DNA from: Paenibacillus nasutitermitis
GTDB lineage: Bacteria > Bacillota > Bacilli > Paenibacillales > Paenibacillaceae
Reading direction: 5' to 3'
DNA length: 64,000 bases
Assembly (NCBI RefSeq): GCF_014641075.1
Contig: NZ_BMHP01000001.1
Coordinates: 930,001 to 994,000, forward strand
Shown here: piece by piece, positions 53,496-63,484 of the stretch
Position numbering within the stretch: position 1 is the first letter of the stretch
Layout: each line of letters opens with the position of its first letter
Position numbers and translations under genes: made by a program
The notes under the pieces: generated by a model
What the model was told of the DNA's origin: nothing
The model's database searches: none
The model's input: only the letters and a program-made list of their open reading frames with translations

Positions 53496-55045
53496 GGACG
53501 GTACCGGTTCCTGTATTCGGATGGTGTCATCCCTGTATGTTTTCGAAACACCTTTGCGAAGTACTCCCCGTCTTTGAACCCCGTTCGAGCAGCGACAACA
53601 CTCATTTTCATCCAATCCTCCATTAATAGCTGCTTGGCTTTTTCCACTCGGTATTCCATTATATACTGCTTGACGGTTTTGGCCGTACTCTTCCTGAACA
53701 CCGCAATCAAATGAGAGTTTGTCATTTGCAAGTATTCGCTCAAATCTCCCACTGACAAGCTTTCTCTTGCGTAATGTTCATGGATGTATCTCATGATCCG
53801 TGATGCCGTAGCGCTCTTGCTTCGTTCGGCGACTTCCTCCTGAAGCAGTCTGATCTTAGACTTGACTGCAGAAAGCACATCGTCAATATAATGGCATCCG
53901 AGAATGAACTCCAAAGGGGAATCCCCGTTGTTCAGTGTGAATAGTTTAATGCTGCGGGATTCAGCGAAGGTCTCCAATTCGATGGCGATCCGACAGTACA
54001 GATCCTTGGTTGTACTCACGAGTTCCATAGGACATTCCCTTATAAGGTCGGTTAGCTGTTGAACAGCAGCGTCGATCTCGTCGAAACGTTCCAGCTGAAG
54101 TGCGGCTTTAATATTATCCATTAACAGTCGCTTCTGTTCTTCCGGAAAGCTTCGCAAGGCAATGTCATCCGTCACTACGGCGCAAGGGGGCAGGTAGAAG
54201 GCTCGTTGCATCCTTACGACGGCAGTGATGTAGGATTGTCTTATGGAATCGATACCGCAGACGATAGCTCCGGCAGCGACAGCGTATCTTTGATAGTGTG
54301 AGCTTAACGCTGAAGCCAGTTCATGACACATCGTGCTGAGAGTAGGCTTATCCAGGCGGCAGGCAGACCCCGGAAATAGATGGAGAACATAGTGCATATT
54401 GTCCTTGGGAGCAAGAAGAAAGGGGCATACGAGCTGGTGTGCCGCATTTGTGATGATAGTCATGGCTTGGTCGGTTTCTGCTATTCGGTCGATAACTTTG
54501 ACAAGCACGGTCGCCCCTGCGACAGGGGATGGCAGATCGAAGCCCGTCCAATCCAGCTGTTTGCGGAGCTGAGGTTCATCGATTGACTCCCCGATCATTT
54601 TAAGTGTGGCTTCCTGCCGTACAAGTGATGAGTTGGCCCTCGCAAAAGCTTCGTTCTCATTAGAAGACAGGTCATCCATGCGTTCTTTGACCGCTTGTTT
54701 TACCGCTTCCTCCAGTTCATCTATATCTATCGGCTTTTCCACATACTGTACGGCTTTCAGAGAAATAGCTGCTTTAAGGTAGGCCTTGTCGGCGTAACCG
54801 CTTATGAAGATCACCTTGCAGCCAGGGTTTATCCGGCGCAATTCGTTTGCCAGCTTAATGCCGTCCATTCGTGGCATGCGTACATCGGTGAGCAGGATAT
54901 CGGGCTTGAATGTATCCAAAATAGATAACGCGTTGAGTCCGTCGTACGCTTCTTTTATTTCGGATATCCCGATATTCTTCCAATTTGTTTCGTCCCGCAG
55001 TCCCTCGCGGGTCAATCTTTCATCGTCAACAATGAGCAGCCTCAC
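53492..55045 (-). CDS. YesN-type response regulator (receiver plus AraC helix-turn-helix)
   Basis: This 517-residue regulator has an N-terminal receiver with Asp54 (DILLTDVRMPRMDG), a middle linker of about 270 residues, and a C-terminal AraC domain (SVGDLSEYLQMTNSHLIAVF, VAARTGFKDGEYFAKVFRKH). The start is set at the GTG at 55045, seven bases after a G6 ribosome site; it gives the receiver its normal N-terminus MRLLIVDDE. An ATG at 55084 would add 13 residues. It should activate the divergent permease operon at 55223. Confidence 0.92.
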   Translation of the reverse strand: MRLLIVDDERLTREGLRDETNWKNIGISEIKEAYDGLNALSILDTFKPDILLTDVRMPRMDGIKLANELRRINPGCKVIFISGYADKAYLKAAISLKAVQYVEKPIDIDELEEAVKQAVKERMDDLSSNENEAFARANSSLVRQEATLKMIGESIDEPQLRKQLDWTGFDLPSPVAGATVLVKVIDRIAETDQAMTIITNAAHQLVCPFLLAPKDNMHYVLHLFPGSACRLDKPTLSTMCHELASALSSHYQRYAVAAGAIVCGIDSIRQSYITAVVRMQRAFYLPPCAVVTDDIALRSFPEEQKRLLMDNIKAALQLERFDEIDAAVQQLTDLIRECPMELVSTTKDLYCRIAIELETFAESRSIKLFTLNNGDSPLEFILGCHYIDDVLSAVKSKIRLLQEEVAERSKSATASRIMRYIHEHYARESLSVGDLSEYLQMTNSHLIAVFRKSTAKTVKQYIMEYRVEKAKQLLMEDWMKMSVVAARTGFKDGEYFAKVFRKHTGMTPSEYRNRYRP

Positions 55046-55222
55046 AACATTTCCCCCCTTTTCTTCAAGCTTACCTGCATCCACAGTGTAAGGCTATCAT
55101 TTTTTCGCAGGATCGATATAGGTTACAGAAAACCGATATTTGCACGGGTTCTAAATGGCTGGGCGAGCTGTTAATTTATAGTTAGATAAAATTCATACAA
55201 ATATGAAGGGAGGGATTGGACG

Positions 55223-56140
55223 ATGAAGCGGGGGATATTCTCTTATATGGCAAGTCGTAAAACGCTGCTTCTCATGCTTGCGCCCGCAGTCATTTACTTC
55301 TTTATTTTCGCCTATTTGCCAATGGCGGGAATCGTCTTGGCATTCAAGCAGTTTCGCTATGATTTGGGCATCTTCGATTCGCCGTGGGTAGGATTTGATA
55401 ATTTTCGCTTTTTCTTTTTGACTGGCGATGCTTTGCGTGTCACGCTGAACACACTTGGGTACAATGCTGTATTTATCATTGTAAATAATATCCTTCAAAT
55501 TTTTGTTGCGATCCTGCTTGCAGAGATTGGAAAAAAATGGTTTAGAAAAATAGCACAAACGATCTTGCTGCTGCCCTATTTTTTATCCTGGGTTGTTGTG
55601 GGAGCCATTGCCTACAATCTCTTTAGTTTTGAGTACGGCCTGATTAACAGCTTGCTAAGAACCTTTAATCTGGGGCCGCTGGATATTTATACAACACCGG
55701 ATTATTGGAAGTATATATTGGTGATTACTTCGGCTTGGAAGACAGTAGGGTACGGAGCTGTGTTCTATATGGCTGCGATCATGAACGTAGACCGCGAATC
55801 GTATGATGCGGCGGAGATCGATGGAGCCAATATTTTTCAGCGAATCTTCCATATTACACTACCGGCGATCAGGCCGACGATCATTATTTTGGTGCTGTTG
55901 TCTGTAGGCATGATTTTCCGTGGAGATTTTGGTCTGTTCTACCAACTGGTCGGAGGAAATGGACTGCTTTATCAAGCAACGGACGTTATAGATACTTATA
56001 CGTATCGCTCACTCATTGTCGATAATGAGATCGGCATGTCGGCGGCTATAGGCTTTTATCAATCGGTACTCTGCTTTATTACGATTCTTGCTGCGAACTA
56101 CCTGGTGCGGCGTGTCGACAGAGAAAACGCATTGTTCTAG
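55223..56140 (+). CDS. Sugar ABC transporter permease (LplB type)
   Basis: This 305-residue membrane protein starts LLLMLAPAVIYFFIFAYLPM and MAGIVLAFKQFRY, as in LplB-like permeases. Its coupling loop is SYDAAEIDGANIFQRIFHIT and it ends YLVRRVDRENALF. GAAGGGAGGG precedes the start. First gene of a permease-permease-lipoprotein operon. Confidence 0.93.
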   Translation: MKRGIFSYMASRKTLLLMLAPAVIYFFIFAYLPMAGIVLAFKQFRYDLGIFDSPWVGFDNFRFFFLTGDALRVTLNTLGYNAVFIIVNNILQIFVAILLAEIGKKWFRKIAQTILLLPYFLSWVVVGAIAYNLFSFEYGLINSLLRTFNLGPLDIYTTPDYWKYILVITSAWKTVGYGAVFYMAAIMNVDRESYDAAEIDGANIFQRIFHITLPAIRPTIIILVLLSVGMIFRGDFGLFYQLVGGNGLLYQATDVIDTYTYRSLIVDNEIGMSAAIGFYQSVLCFITILAANYLVRRVDRENALF

Positions 56141-56167
56141 GGTGATTAGGAAGAGAGAGGTGCATGC

Positions 56168-57067
56168 ATGAGTAAACCTGCCGGGGCCAAGATGGCGAGA
56201 GACCGCTTGCTCCTTCATAGTATTGGCTACTTTTTCATTACATTGGTTGTATTATTTTGCTTGATTCCCTTTGTATTGGTCGTGAGCGGATCTTTAACGA
56301 ACGAATCGGACATTTTGACTAATGGTTTTCGGCTCTGGCCGACTTCCCTGGATTTCAGCGCCTACGAATATGTGTTCAGAGACCCGGAGGTATTAGTTCG
56401 ATCTTACATGCTGACCATATCGCTTACCGTGGCAGGGACATTGTTTGGCTTGTTCACTTCCGCGATGGCTGCCTATGTGCTTCAAAGGTCGGATTTTAAA
56501 TGGGGCTATGGTTTCTCGTTTTATTTTTACTTTACGACACTCTTTCAAGGGGGACTGGTTCCCTGGTATATTCTCATGGTAAATTATCTGCACGTTAAGG
56601 ATACCTATTGGTCTCTGCTGCTGCCCCTTATGCTCAACGTATTTTATATCATCATATTGAGGACCTTCATGCGCAGCATACCAGATGCGATTACCGAATC
56701 TGCCAAGATTGATGGAGCAGGGGACTTTACGATCTTTGTGCGTCTCATTCTTCCTCTGGCAAAACCGGGTCTGGCAACAATTGGGCTGTTTACGGCATTA
56801 GGGTACTGGAACGACTGGTTTAACTCGCTTCTCTACGTATCGGATGAGCGTTTGTATACGCTTCAGTATTTGCTTTATCGATCGTTAGGAAATCTTGAAG
56901 GGGTAAGAAGAATCATGGCACAGACGGGGATTGTAGTCGGGCAGCTGCCGGGCGAGAATCTCAAGATGGCGCTTGCTATAGTGGCCACGGGGCCGATCGT
57001 TTTGTTGTATCCCTTCGTTCAGAGATATTTCGTACAAGGCATGACGATTGGCTCAGTCAAAGGATAA
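56168..57067 (+). CDS. Sugar ABC transporter permease (LplC type)
   Basis: This 299-residue membrane protein has six helices, the coupling loop AITESAKIDGAGDFTIFVRL and the typical end YFVQGMTIGSVKG. It follows the first permease by 27 bases. Confidence 0.93.
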   Translation: MSKPAGAKMARDRLLLHSIGYFFITLVVLFCLIPFVLVVSGSLTNESDILTNGFRLWPTSLDFSAYEYVFRDPEVLVRSYMLTISLTVAGTLFGLFTSAMAAYVLQRSDFKWGYGFSFYFYFTTLFQGGLVPWYILMVNYLHVKDTYWSLLLPLMLNVFYIIILRTFMRSIPDAITESAKIDGAGDFTIFVRLILPLAKPGLATIGLFTALGYWNDWFNSLLYVSDERLYTLQYLLYRSLGNLEGVRRIMAQTGIVVGQLPGENLKMALAIVATGPIVLLYPFVQRYFVQGMTIGSVKG

Positions 57068-57123
57068 TCACGGCTCGTCCGGTTATCACATATAAAATAT
57101 ATGATAAAGGGAGGAAGAAAAAA

Positions 57124-58677
57124 ATGTCTACAGGAAAGAGAAAAAGTCTTAAGACCTGGGGTACTCTTGTTTTTCTCGTGTTAACGTTAGTTCTGAGCGC
57201 CTGCGGAAAAAATGCTGCACCGGAACCATCTAATTCTAATGCGTCTACAACTGGTCAAAATGCTGCAGATGCCTCGAATGCAGATACGAGCAAGGAAGTG
57301 GTCCTGAAAATGGTGCTGCTTGGCGCAAAGCCTGCCGATTTCGATGAGGTGTATGGCGAAGTGAACAAACGATTGAAAGAAAAAGTGAATGCAACGTTGG
57401 ATGTCAGTTTTATCGATTGGGGAGATGTGGAGCAAAAGTATCCATTGCTGTTTGCGGCAAACGAAGATGTGGATCTGGTGTTCTCCGCCAATTGGAATAA
57501 ATACAGTCAAATTGCAACCAAAAAAGGATATATGGAAATAACGGAAGAGATGTTGAAGAAATATGCCCCAACAACTTGGGAACAACAACCGGAGACTGCT
57601 TGGGGGCAGGCACGGGTTAATGACAAGATTTACATGGTGCCGCAGAATGGTTTCGAGTATTCACATAAGTTGATTGCGGTCCGCGGCGACTTGAGAGAGA
57701 AACATGGCATTCCCGAAATCAAGACACTGGAAAATTACCAAAACTTCCTGGTCGAAATTGCAGCAAAGGAGAAGTCGGTCATTCCAAGTCTTGGCCCAGG
57801 AGAAGGATCTTGGCTGGAATACGTGCAACCGAATGAATTTGCTGATGTGATGTATCCGCTGCCGATTGGCTACAGTATGAATGATGCGACAGGCAAGGTC
57901 TTCAACTACATGGACACTCCCGAATTTACTGCGTATATCGAAAAGATGTACACGGCAGCCAAAGCCGGAGCTTGGCAAAGAGACGCGATTGTAAGCAAAA
58001 TGGATAAGCTGCAGGCGTTTAAAGATGGGAAGCTTGCGGCGATTGATTGGAACCTCGGTACGCTGCTAGGAGCAAAAGCGTCCATTAAGAGTTCTAATCC
58101 GGATTGGAAGATTGAGATTATCGATATCAGCGATGGAAAGAAAAGATACAGTGTTCCTTTCACCGCCAATGGAATGTCCATCAGCGCTTCAAGCAAAAAT
58201 CCTGAACGCGCATTGATGGTGCTCGATCTGCTTCGTTATGATAAAGAAATACATGATCTGACCTTCTACGGAATTGAAGGCAAGCATTACGAAGCGATCG
58301 GTGATGATCAATACAAGTCACTGCCTGCTTTTGAGGGCTTCCCGCCAGGCGGAGTTTGTCCATGGGGATGGGTTTCAGATCATGAACGTCAAAACGTAGA
58401 AACAGCAGAAGAATATTACAAAATCATTGACGAGTTCAAGAAAGTCACTGTGAATCATCCTTTGGAAACTTTCGTATTCGATGACTCGAATGTGAAGAAC
58501 GAGATCGCCGCGATTAATAACGCCATGGACACATTTGGTAAACCCCTGAAGTACGGTATGGTGGAGCCGGGAGACAAAGTGCGCGGGGTAGCCGTTTTCC
58601 AAGAGAAACTGAAAAGTGCCGGCATCGAGAAGGTCATCCAGGAGATGCAAAAGCAAGTAGACGAGTTCCTGAAATAG
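57124..58677 (+). CDS. Sugar ABC transporter substrate-binding lipoprotein
   Basis: This 517-residue lipoprotein has the lipobox LVLSAC-GKN, a Ser/Asn/Thr linker and a long binding fold (VVLKMVLLGAKPADFDEVYG, DVDLVFSANWNKYSQIATKK). The DUF3502-like C-terminal part seen in some LplA homologues may be present (HPLETFVFDDSNVKNEIAAI). It should supply the two permeases before it. The substrate is unknown. Confidence 0.9.
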   Translation: MSTGKRKSLKTWGTLVFLVLTLVLSACGKNAAPEPSNSNASTTGQNAADASNADTSKEVVLKMVLLGAKPADFDEVYGEVNKRLKEKVNATLDVSFIDWGDVEQKYPLLFAANEDVDLVFSANWNKYSQIATKKGYMEITEEMLKKYAPTTWEQQPETAWGQARVNDKIYMVPQNGFEYSHKLIAVRGDLREKHGIPEIKTLENYQNFLVEIAAKEKSVIPSLGPGEGSWLEYVQPNEFADVMYPLPIGYSMNDATGKVFNYMDTPEFTAYIEKMYTAAKAGAWQRDAIVSKMDKLQAFKDGKLAAIDWNLGTLLGAKASIKSSNPDWKIEIIDISDGKKRYSVPFTANGMSISASSKNPERALMVLDLLRYDKEIHDLTFYGIEGKHYEAIGDDQYKSLPAFEGFPPGGVCPWGWVSDHERQNVETAEEYYKIIDEFKKVTVNHPLETFVFDDSNVKNEIAAINNAMDTFGKPLKYGMVEPGDKVRGVAVFQEKLKSAGIEKVIQEMQKQVDEFLK

Positions 58678-58705
58678 GAGCCAGCATGCGCGCCTACGCT
58701 CCATA

Positions 58706-58743
58706 AAGCAAAAGGTCCAACCGAGAGGGTGGACCTTTTGCTT
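58706..58743. terminator. Hairpin between the lipoprotein and PNPOx-like genes
   Basis: AAGCAAAAGGTCCA (58706-58719) pairs perfectly with TGGACCTTTTGCTT (58730-58743). It lies between convergent genes and may act in both directions. Confidence 0.75.
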
Positions 58744-58756
58744 GTCACTGCGTTCT

Positions 58757-59305
58757 CTAAATTTCTCGCCCTGCTTTCATACCGTTGTTATACATTTTTT
58801 CTTCTTCAACGGGACTTTCTTTAGCCGTCACTTGGTGCGGAATAATACGGCAAACTTGGACCGGTCCACCGAAAACAGCCGATCTATACTTTTCCACATG
58901 CTGCTTGGGCAGGGGGCGGTTATAATAGCCGGGTACATATTTATGGATCATTTCCTGAAGGACATGGGTGGCTTCATCCAAATCTGTTATCGGCTCTGCT
59001 TGTCCAAATATCATTACGCTCATATAAGCCGTATCCGTTTTGGCAGGTACCGGATCCGTGATGGTTCCGTATTCCTCGCATACCGTAAAACATACTGCTG
59101 AATTTTCACTCATGACCTGGTTGCGTCTTCCGTCCCCAGCGCCATGAAAATAGAGCTTCCCACCTGTCCATACATAATTAAGCGGTACAACATAGGGCAG
59201 ATTCCCGTCAACCAACCCCAGATATCCGATTCTTGCCTGGTGAAGGAAACGTTCAATTTTCTCTTGATCCCGGCATTCCCTGATTTTGTAACGAACCGAA
59301 TTCAT
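58757..59305 (-). CDS. Pyridoxamine 5'-phosphate oxidase-family flavoprotein
   Basis: This 182-residue protein has the split-barrel FMN fold of the PNPOx-like group (IGYLGLVDGNLPYVVPLNYV, GKLYFHGAGDGRRNQVMSEN, AYMSVMIFGQAEPI). Many members reduce or bind flavin and do not make PLP. It is divergent from a MocR-type regulator, which suggests control by it. Confidence 0.87.
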   Translation of the reverse strand: MNSVRYKIRECRDQEKIERFLHQARIGYLGLVDGNLPYVVPLNYVWTGGKLYFHGAGDGRRNQVMSENSAVCFTVCEEYGTITDPVPAKTDTAYMSVMIFGQAEPITDLDEATHVLQEMIHKYVPGYYNRPLPKQHVEKYRSAVFGGPVQVCRIIPHQVTAKESPVEEEKMYNNGMKAGREI

Positions 59306-59524
59306 TTCAAAGTCTCTCCTTTATCTCATAAAATATAAAACATCCCATTCGAAGTATTAACTCCGAATTTCGACTAGCGTGCATCAACGACTCTCTTGCA
59401 AAGCCCAGTGTTATTACGGTAGTATAGCAACGAATGGAATGCGCATAAACATCCAAAGTTCGCATTTATAAGCAATCCATAAATAATATAGTACAGTTTG
59501 CGTTTCAATTTGGGGGTGTGCGCG

Positions 59525-60955
59525 ATGTTGAAAGTAAACCGAAACGATAACAGACCGATCTGGATGCAATTGCTTGATCAAGCGATTCATAATATCAAAA
59601 GCGGGATTTGGCCACCGGGAGAATTGCTGATTCCTTCCCGGGAACTCGCGCACCTGATAGGTGTCTCTCGCTCAACGATTCAGATCGTTTATGAGGAATT
59701 GTTAAGTCGAGGCTATACGGTTACATCTCGTCGAGGAGGAACACGAGTGAGTGAATGGAATCAAGTCACTGGCTCAACGAAGGAAATAATAACCGATGGC
59801 CCCATTCCCCCTTCGCTTCCCTTGTTGAACTCGGCAGTTGAACAATTACATGACTGGTTCAGAGGGAAAGAACATCGGGAAGTGGATATTGATTTTAGTC
59901 CCCATGAACCATATCTGGATGATTCATTTCAAAAGAACTGGCGACAATCATTTCTCCATGCATCCACTTCCATGAACTTATCAAGCTGGGCTTACGGTAA
60001 TCCCTATGGGTTCCTACCATTACGGGAGGAAATTCAGCGTTATTTATCACTTGAACGAGGCATCCATATCCAAACCAATCAGATTCTGTTAACTTCAGGA
60101 GCTCAGCATAGCATTGACTTGATCGCTCAATCACTGTTAACTGATGGGGACATTGTCTCTGTAGAAGATCCCGGTTTTCCGGCTGCGTGGATGGCAATGA
60201 AATATCGGCGTATGAATGTGGTGCCCGTTCCCGTTGATGAGTATGGTCTTGTCATTGAGCGGATTCATCCACAATCCAAACTGATCTTTGTGACCCCATC
60301 GCATCAGTGCGCGACAGGAGTTGTGATGTCGGAACCGCGAAGGCAGCAATTGCTTCATAAGGCCGTTCAAGAACAATTTTGGATCATTGAGGACGACTAT
60401 GATAGTGAATTCCGATACCGTGGTGAGCCGCTTCCAACGTTGATTAGCCAGGAACCTAATAATACGTTGTACCTTATGAGTTTTTCTAAAATGATCGCGC
60501 CAGGCATTCGTATTTCGGCAATCGTGGGCTCTGTCGAGGCAATTGCTCAACTGGCCAGGGTACAGGAGCTGACTTATCGTCATCTTCCGATTATGGATCA
60601 GCTAACACTAACCCACTTCATCAAGAATGGGCATTTTATGCGCCATATGAGAAGAGTCAGAAATGTGTACCGGCGAAGGCATGCTGCCATGACAAAGGCT
60701 ATTATGGCTAGCGGTTTAGGGGAGCGATTCACACTAAGCGGAGTAGAAACGGGATTGCATATGTTACTTGAAGCGGAAGAGTCCTACGATGAAGAAACCG
60801 TGACAAAGTTAGCCCTTCAAAAGGGAATACGAGTGTATCCTCTCGGACCCTATTGTTTGGAAAGCAAACGAAAGGGATGGGTGTTGGGGTTTGCAAAAGT
60901 AGATGAAGTATCGATTGAGCAGGGGATTTATCGTCTTGCAGAGTTGAGCTGCTAG
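59525..60955 (+). CDS. MocR/PdxR-type regulator (GntR helix-turn-helix fused to aminotransferase fold)
   Basis: This 476-residue protein has an N-terminal GntR domain (about 8-75: GELLIPSRELAHLIGVSRST) and a C-terminal class I aminotransferase domain (about 110-470). The PLP lysine lies in LMSFSKMIAPGIRIS. Such proteins sense PLP or an amino-acid adduct and do not catalyse transamination. The ATG at 59525 has GGGGGTG seven bases upstream; an earlier start at 59498 lacks one. The divergent PNPOx-like gene is the likely target. Confidence 0.92.
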   Translation: MLKVNRNDNRPIWMQLLDQAIHNIKSGIWPPGELLIPSRELAHLIGVSRSTIQIVYEELLSRGYTVTSRRGGTRVSEWNQVTGSTKEIITDGPIPPSLPLLNSAVEQLHDWFRGKEHREVDIDFSPHEPYLDDSFQKNWRQSFLHASTSMNLSSWAYGNPYGFLPLREEIQRYLSLERGIHIQTNQILLTSGAQHSIDLIAQSLLTDGDIVSVEDPGFPAAWMAMKYRRMNVVPVPVDEYGLVIERIHPQSKLIFVTPSHQCATGVVMSEPRRQQLLHKAVQEQFWIIEDDYDSEFRYRGEPLPTLISQEPNNTLYLMSFSKMIAPGIRISAIVGSVEAIAQLARVQELTYRHLPIMDQLTLTHFIKNGHFMRHMRRVRNVYRRRHAAMTKAIMASGLGERFTLSGVETGLHMLLEAEESYDEETVTKLALQKGIRVYPLGPYCLESKRKGWVLGFAKVDEVSIEQGIYRLAELSC

Positions 60956-61012
60956 CTTCATTGCGATCCGAAGTTCACTTGCAGTTTCCATACAAAAGCA
61001 GGTCATTTATAC

Positions 61013-61056
61013 AAAAAAAGCGCTGAGTTGTTGGTATCAACTCTGCGCTTTTTTTG
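61013..61056. terminator. Bidirectional terminator between MocR and acyltransferase genes
   Basis: An A-rich arm with GCGCTGAGTTG pairs, with one mismatch, with CAACTCTGCGC followed by seven T residues. A runs on one side and T runs on the other allow use by both convergent genes. Confidence 0.85.
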
Positions 61057-62247
61057 TTATATGGTCATTTTTTTCTCAACTTTCCGAGCTAGTTTTAAAG
61101 CGCCTTGATCAATATATTTCATATAATAATGCGACAAAATAAATAAGGGCACCATGGAAACGATAAATGTAATTGCATAGGCAAAATTATAATTAAAATG
61201 ATGAATCACTTTACTAAACAGGAACGCGGAGAACGTATTGAGGAAAGTGAAATGAATGAGGTAAAGGGAAAATGAAATCTGTCCTAAATAAGCAAACGGT
61301 TTCCATCCAAACACATGCTGAAGCACTTTTAAACGGAGCAGAGCAAACAAAATCATAGCAGAACCGAGAGTTCGCGCAAGAAGTCGTGGATCGATGTTAA
61401 ATTGAATCCATTTATTGATCATTTTTGTCCACACTTCTATGGGTTCGTACATCGTCCCCATTAATGGAGTATAAGGCGCAGAACCTGCATAAATCCCCAT
61501 TATAAGGACAAGTACTGCCGTTATTTTATTTTGGACCCATTTGTGCTTGAGCAAATCGGCAAGCAGCATTCCCCACAAAAAAGCGACAAAATAGGTTTGA
61601 ATAAACGCAATGGATAAGACCCCATACACAATCCATCTTTTTTTCACTCGTCCAAATAAAGCAAGAAAACCGAAAATTAAAAAAGAACCTAATAGCTCGT
61701 AGCCCATTGTCCAAAGAACAGGATTGTAAGGATGCCCGTTAAAACGGAAAAACGGATCAAAAATAGCAGCCTTGATAACGGTATATACATTTGTATCTAA
61801 TGCGTAGTAGTTCTTTTTCATATCCGTCCCTGTTGTTCCCCATATTTCCTGGAGATGAAAGACATTCGTAATAATGGCCAGATACACAAGCAATACGGAT
61901 ACCGCTGCCGGCACGGCAAGCCGAATGTACCTTCGTATGGCGCTGGAATGCAACAATTTTTGAGAGGTTTCATTATCGAGCTCTTTTTCAAACATTTTGA
62001 CACTGAGCACATAACCACTTAGCACAAAAAACAAACATACGGCAAATTGTCCATTATAAAATAAATTAATCGGAGAATGTCCATACCAGATATCCCATTT
62101 AAAATGAGCTTGTTGCGGTCTTCCATTTAACGCTGCTGGATAAAACACTTGTATGTAGTGCGAAATAACCACGGCAAATGCCGCAAGTCCTCTGATACCA
62201 TCCAAATAGAATAGTTTTTTCTCGGATGTTTCTTTAATCAATTTCAT
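61057..62247 (-). CDS. Membrane acyltransferase (acyltransferase 3 family, OafA/YrhL type)
   Basis: This 396-residue protein has about ten hydrophobic segments and the family start LFYLDGIRGLAAFAVVISHY, with the catalytic His in ISHY and FYNGQFAVCLFFVLSGYVLS. Members O-acylate sugars or cell-wall polymers. The ATG at 62247 has AAAGGA five bases upstream; an ATG at 62307 lacks one. Confidence 0.9.
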   Translation of the reverse strand: MKLIKETSEKKLFYLDGIRGLAAFAVVISHYIQVFYPAALNGRPQQAHFKWDIWYGHSPINLFYNGQFAVCLFFVLSGYVLSVKMFEKELDNETSQKLLHSSAIRRYIRLAVPAAVSVLLVYLAIITNVFHLQEIWGTTGTDMKKNYYALDTNVYTVIKAAIFDPFFRFNGHPYNPVLWTMGYELLGSFLIFGFLALFGRVKKRWIVYGVLSIAFIQTYFVAFLWGMLLADLLKHKWVQNKITAVLVLIMGIYAGSAPYTPLMGTMYEPIEVWTKMINKWIQFNIDPRLLARTLGSAMILFALLRLKVLQHVFGWKPFAYLGQISFSLYLIHFTFLNTFSAFLFSKVIHHFNYNFAYAITFIVSMVPLFILSHYYMKYIDQGALKLARKVEKKMTI

Positions 62248-62463
62248 TTTTTCCTTTCTTTCTTGAATAAAACTATTATAACATGCGGCGAGCATGATAA
62301 AACGCATATCGTTAACCCTTTTATTCTTTTAAATACCAATTTATACCACATAATAATGATGGTTAATTAGATATATTCTTGTATGTTTAGGTTGGAGCCT
62401 TAACAATACTGCGGATCAAATCAATCTCATTTTGAAGGCATATCGAAAGGTAAAAGAAATTAA

Positions 62464-62513
62464 TTGACAAGATAAAACAAATATAATAGTATGAAACGAA
62501 ACAATAAAGAAAC
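62464..62513 (+). promoter_or_regulatory. Promoter and GAAAC repeats upstream of the DeoR gene
   Basis: TTGACA (62464-62469), a 17-base spacer and TAGTAT (62487-62492) form a promoter. Three GAAAC repeats follow at 62493, 62498 and 62509, a pattern seen at DeoR-family operators. The remaining 62248-62660 gap is AT-rich and shows nothing else. Confidence 0.5.
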
Positions 62514-62660
62514 ATAAAGAGTAACCATTTGAATGAAGAAAAGATGCTATCGGATAGTTAAAGTGAATATTGCCGCACATTCCCTGACACAATTTTCGGT
62601 TATGAGTTGATCCGTAATGAAACGCTAGCCAAATGACATTTTATGATGAGGGATTTTTTT

Positions 62661-63449
62661 ATGACTGACTATCAAATTGAAGATATCGACATTGATGAGA
62701 GAAGGAAGAGGATCCTGGATTTGCTCCAAAGGGAAGGAAAAGTCAGGGTCACGGACTTAAGTAAAATCTTTGGTATATCAGAGGTGACGATCAGGGGCGA
62801 TCTTGATGGCCTTGAGGAGCAGGGGCTGCTTCAGCGAGTTCATGGAGGTGCGATCAGCACGTATAAAGGTTATTACAATATGACCTTGCATGACCGCATG
62901 GAAACCAATAAAGATGAGAAAAGAAGAATTGCCGTTGAAGCTGCTTCTATGATTTCGGATGGCGATACGATCATCGTTGGTTCAGGAACAACTCCGCTTT
63001 TTGTAATGAGAGAATTAAAAAACCATAAGAATCTTATTATTATTACGAATTCCTTGGCTGTTGCTCATGAAGCCGGCTTTAACAGGAACATTAATGTTGT
63101 TGTTTTGCTTGGCGGTAATCTTAATTTGCAGTATCAGTTTGTATCTGGCGACGATACGATAAGCCAATTAAATAAATACAAGGCGGATAAATTAATTCTT
63201 TCATCAGATGGAGTAAGCTTCGAGTATGGGATTACAACCTATCATCACACGGAAGCGGAATTGTATAGACGGATGATTGCCAAAGTGGACATGACGATTC
63301 TGGTCGCCGATTCCATTAAAATAGGCAGAGCGAATTTTTCCCAAATCGAAACGATTGATAAAATTGATTATTTAATTACGAATAGTAATGCCAATAAAGA
63401 GGAAGTCGACGCCCTGAAAGAAAAAGGCATTGAGGTGCGTCTGGTATAG
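62661..63449 (+). CDS. DeoR-family transcriptional regulator
   Basis: This 262-residue repressor has a DeoR helix-turn-helix (about 15-65: LSKIFGISEVTIRGDLDGLE) and a sugar-phosphate-sensing domain of the DeoRC/isomerase fold (DGDTIIVGSGTTPLFVMREL, ADKLILSSDGVSFEYGITTY). The ATG at 62661 has GATGAGGG eight bases upstream; the ATG at 62643 is less well placed. It precedes a sugar kinase gene, its probable target. Confidence 0.92.
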   Translation: MTDYQIEDIDIDERRKRILDLLQREGKVRVTDLSKIFGISEVTIRGDLDGLEEQGLLQRVHGGAISTYKGYYNMTLHDRMETNKDEKRRIAVEAASMISDGDTIIVGSGTTPLFVMRELKNHKNLIIITNSLAVAHEAGFNRNINVVVLLGGNLNLQYQFVSGDDTISQLNKYKADKLILSSDGVSFEYGITTYHHTEAELYRRMIAKVDMTILVADSIKIGRANFSQIETIDKIDYLITNSNANKEEVDALKEKGIEVRLV

Positions 63450-63484
63450 CGCATCTATCTTGATAGCAAGGAAGGAGTATTCGG

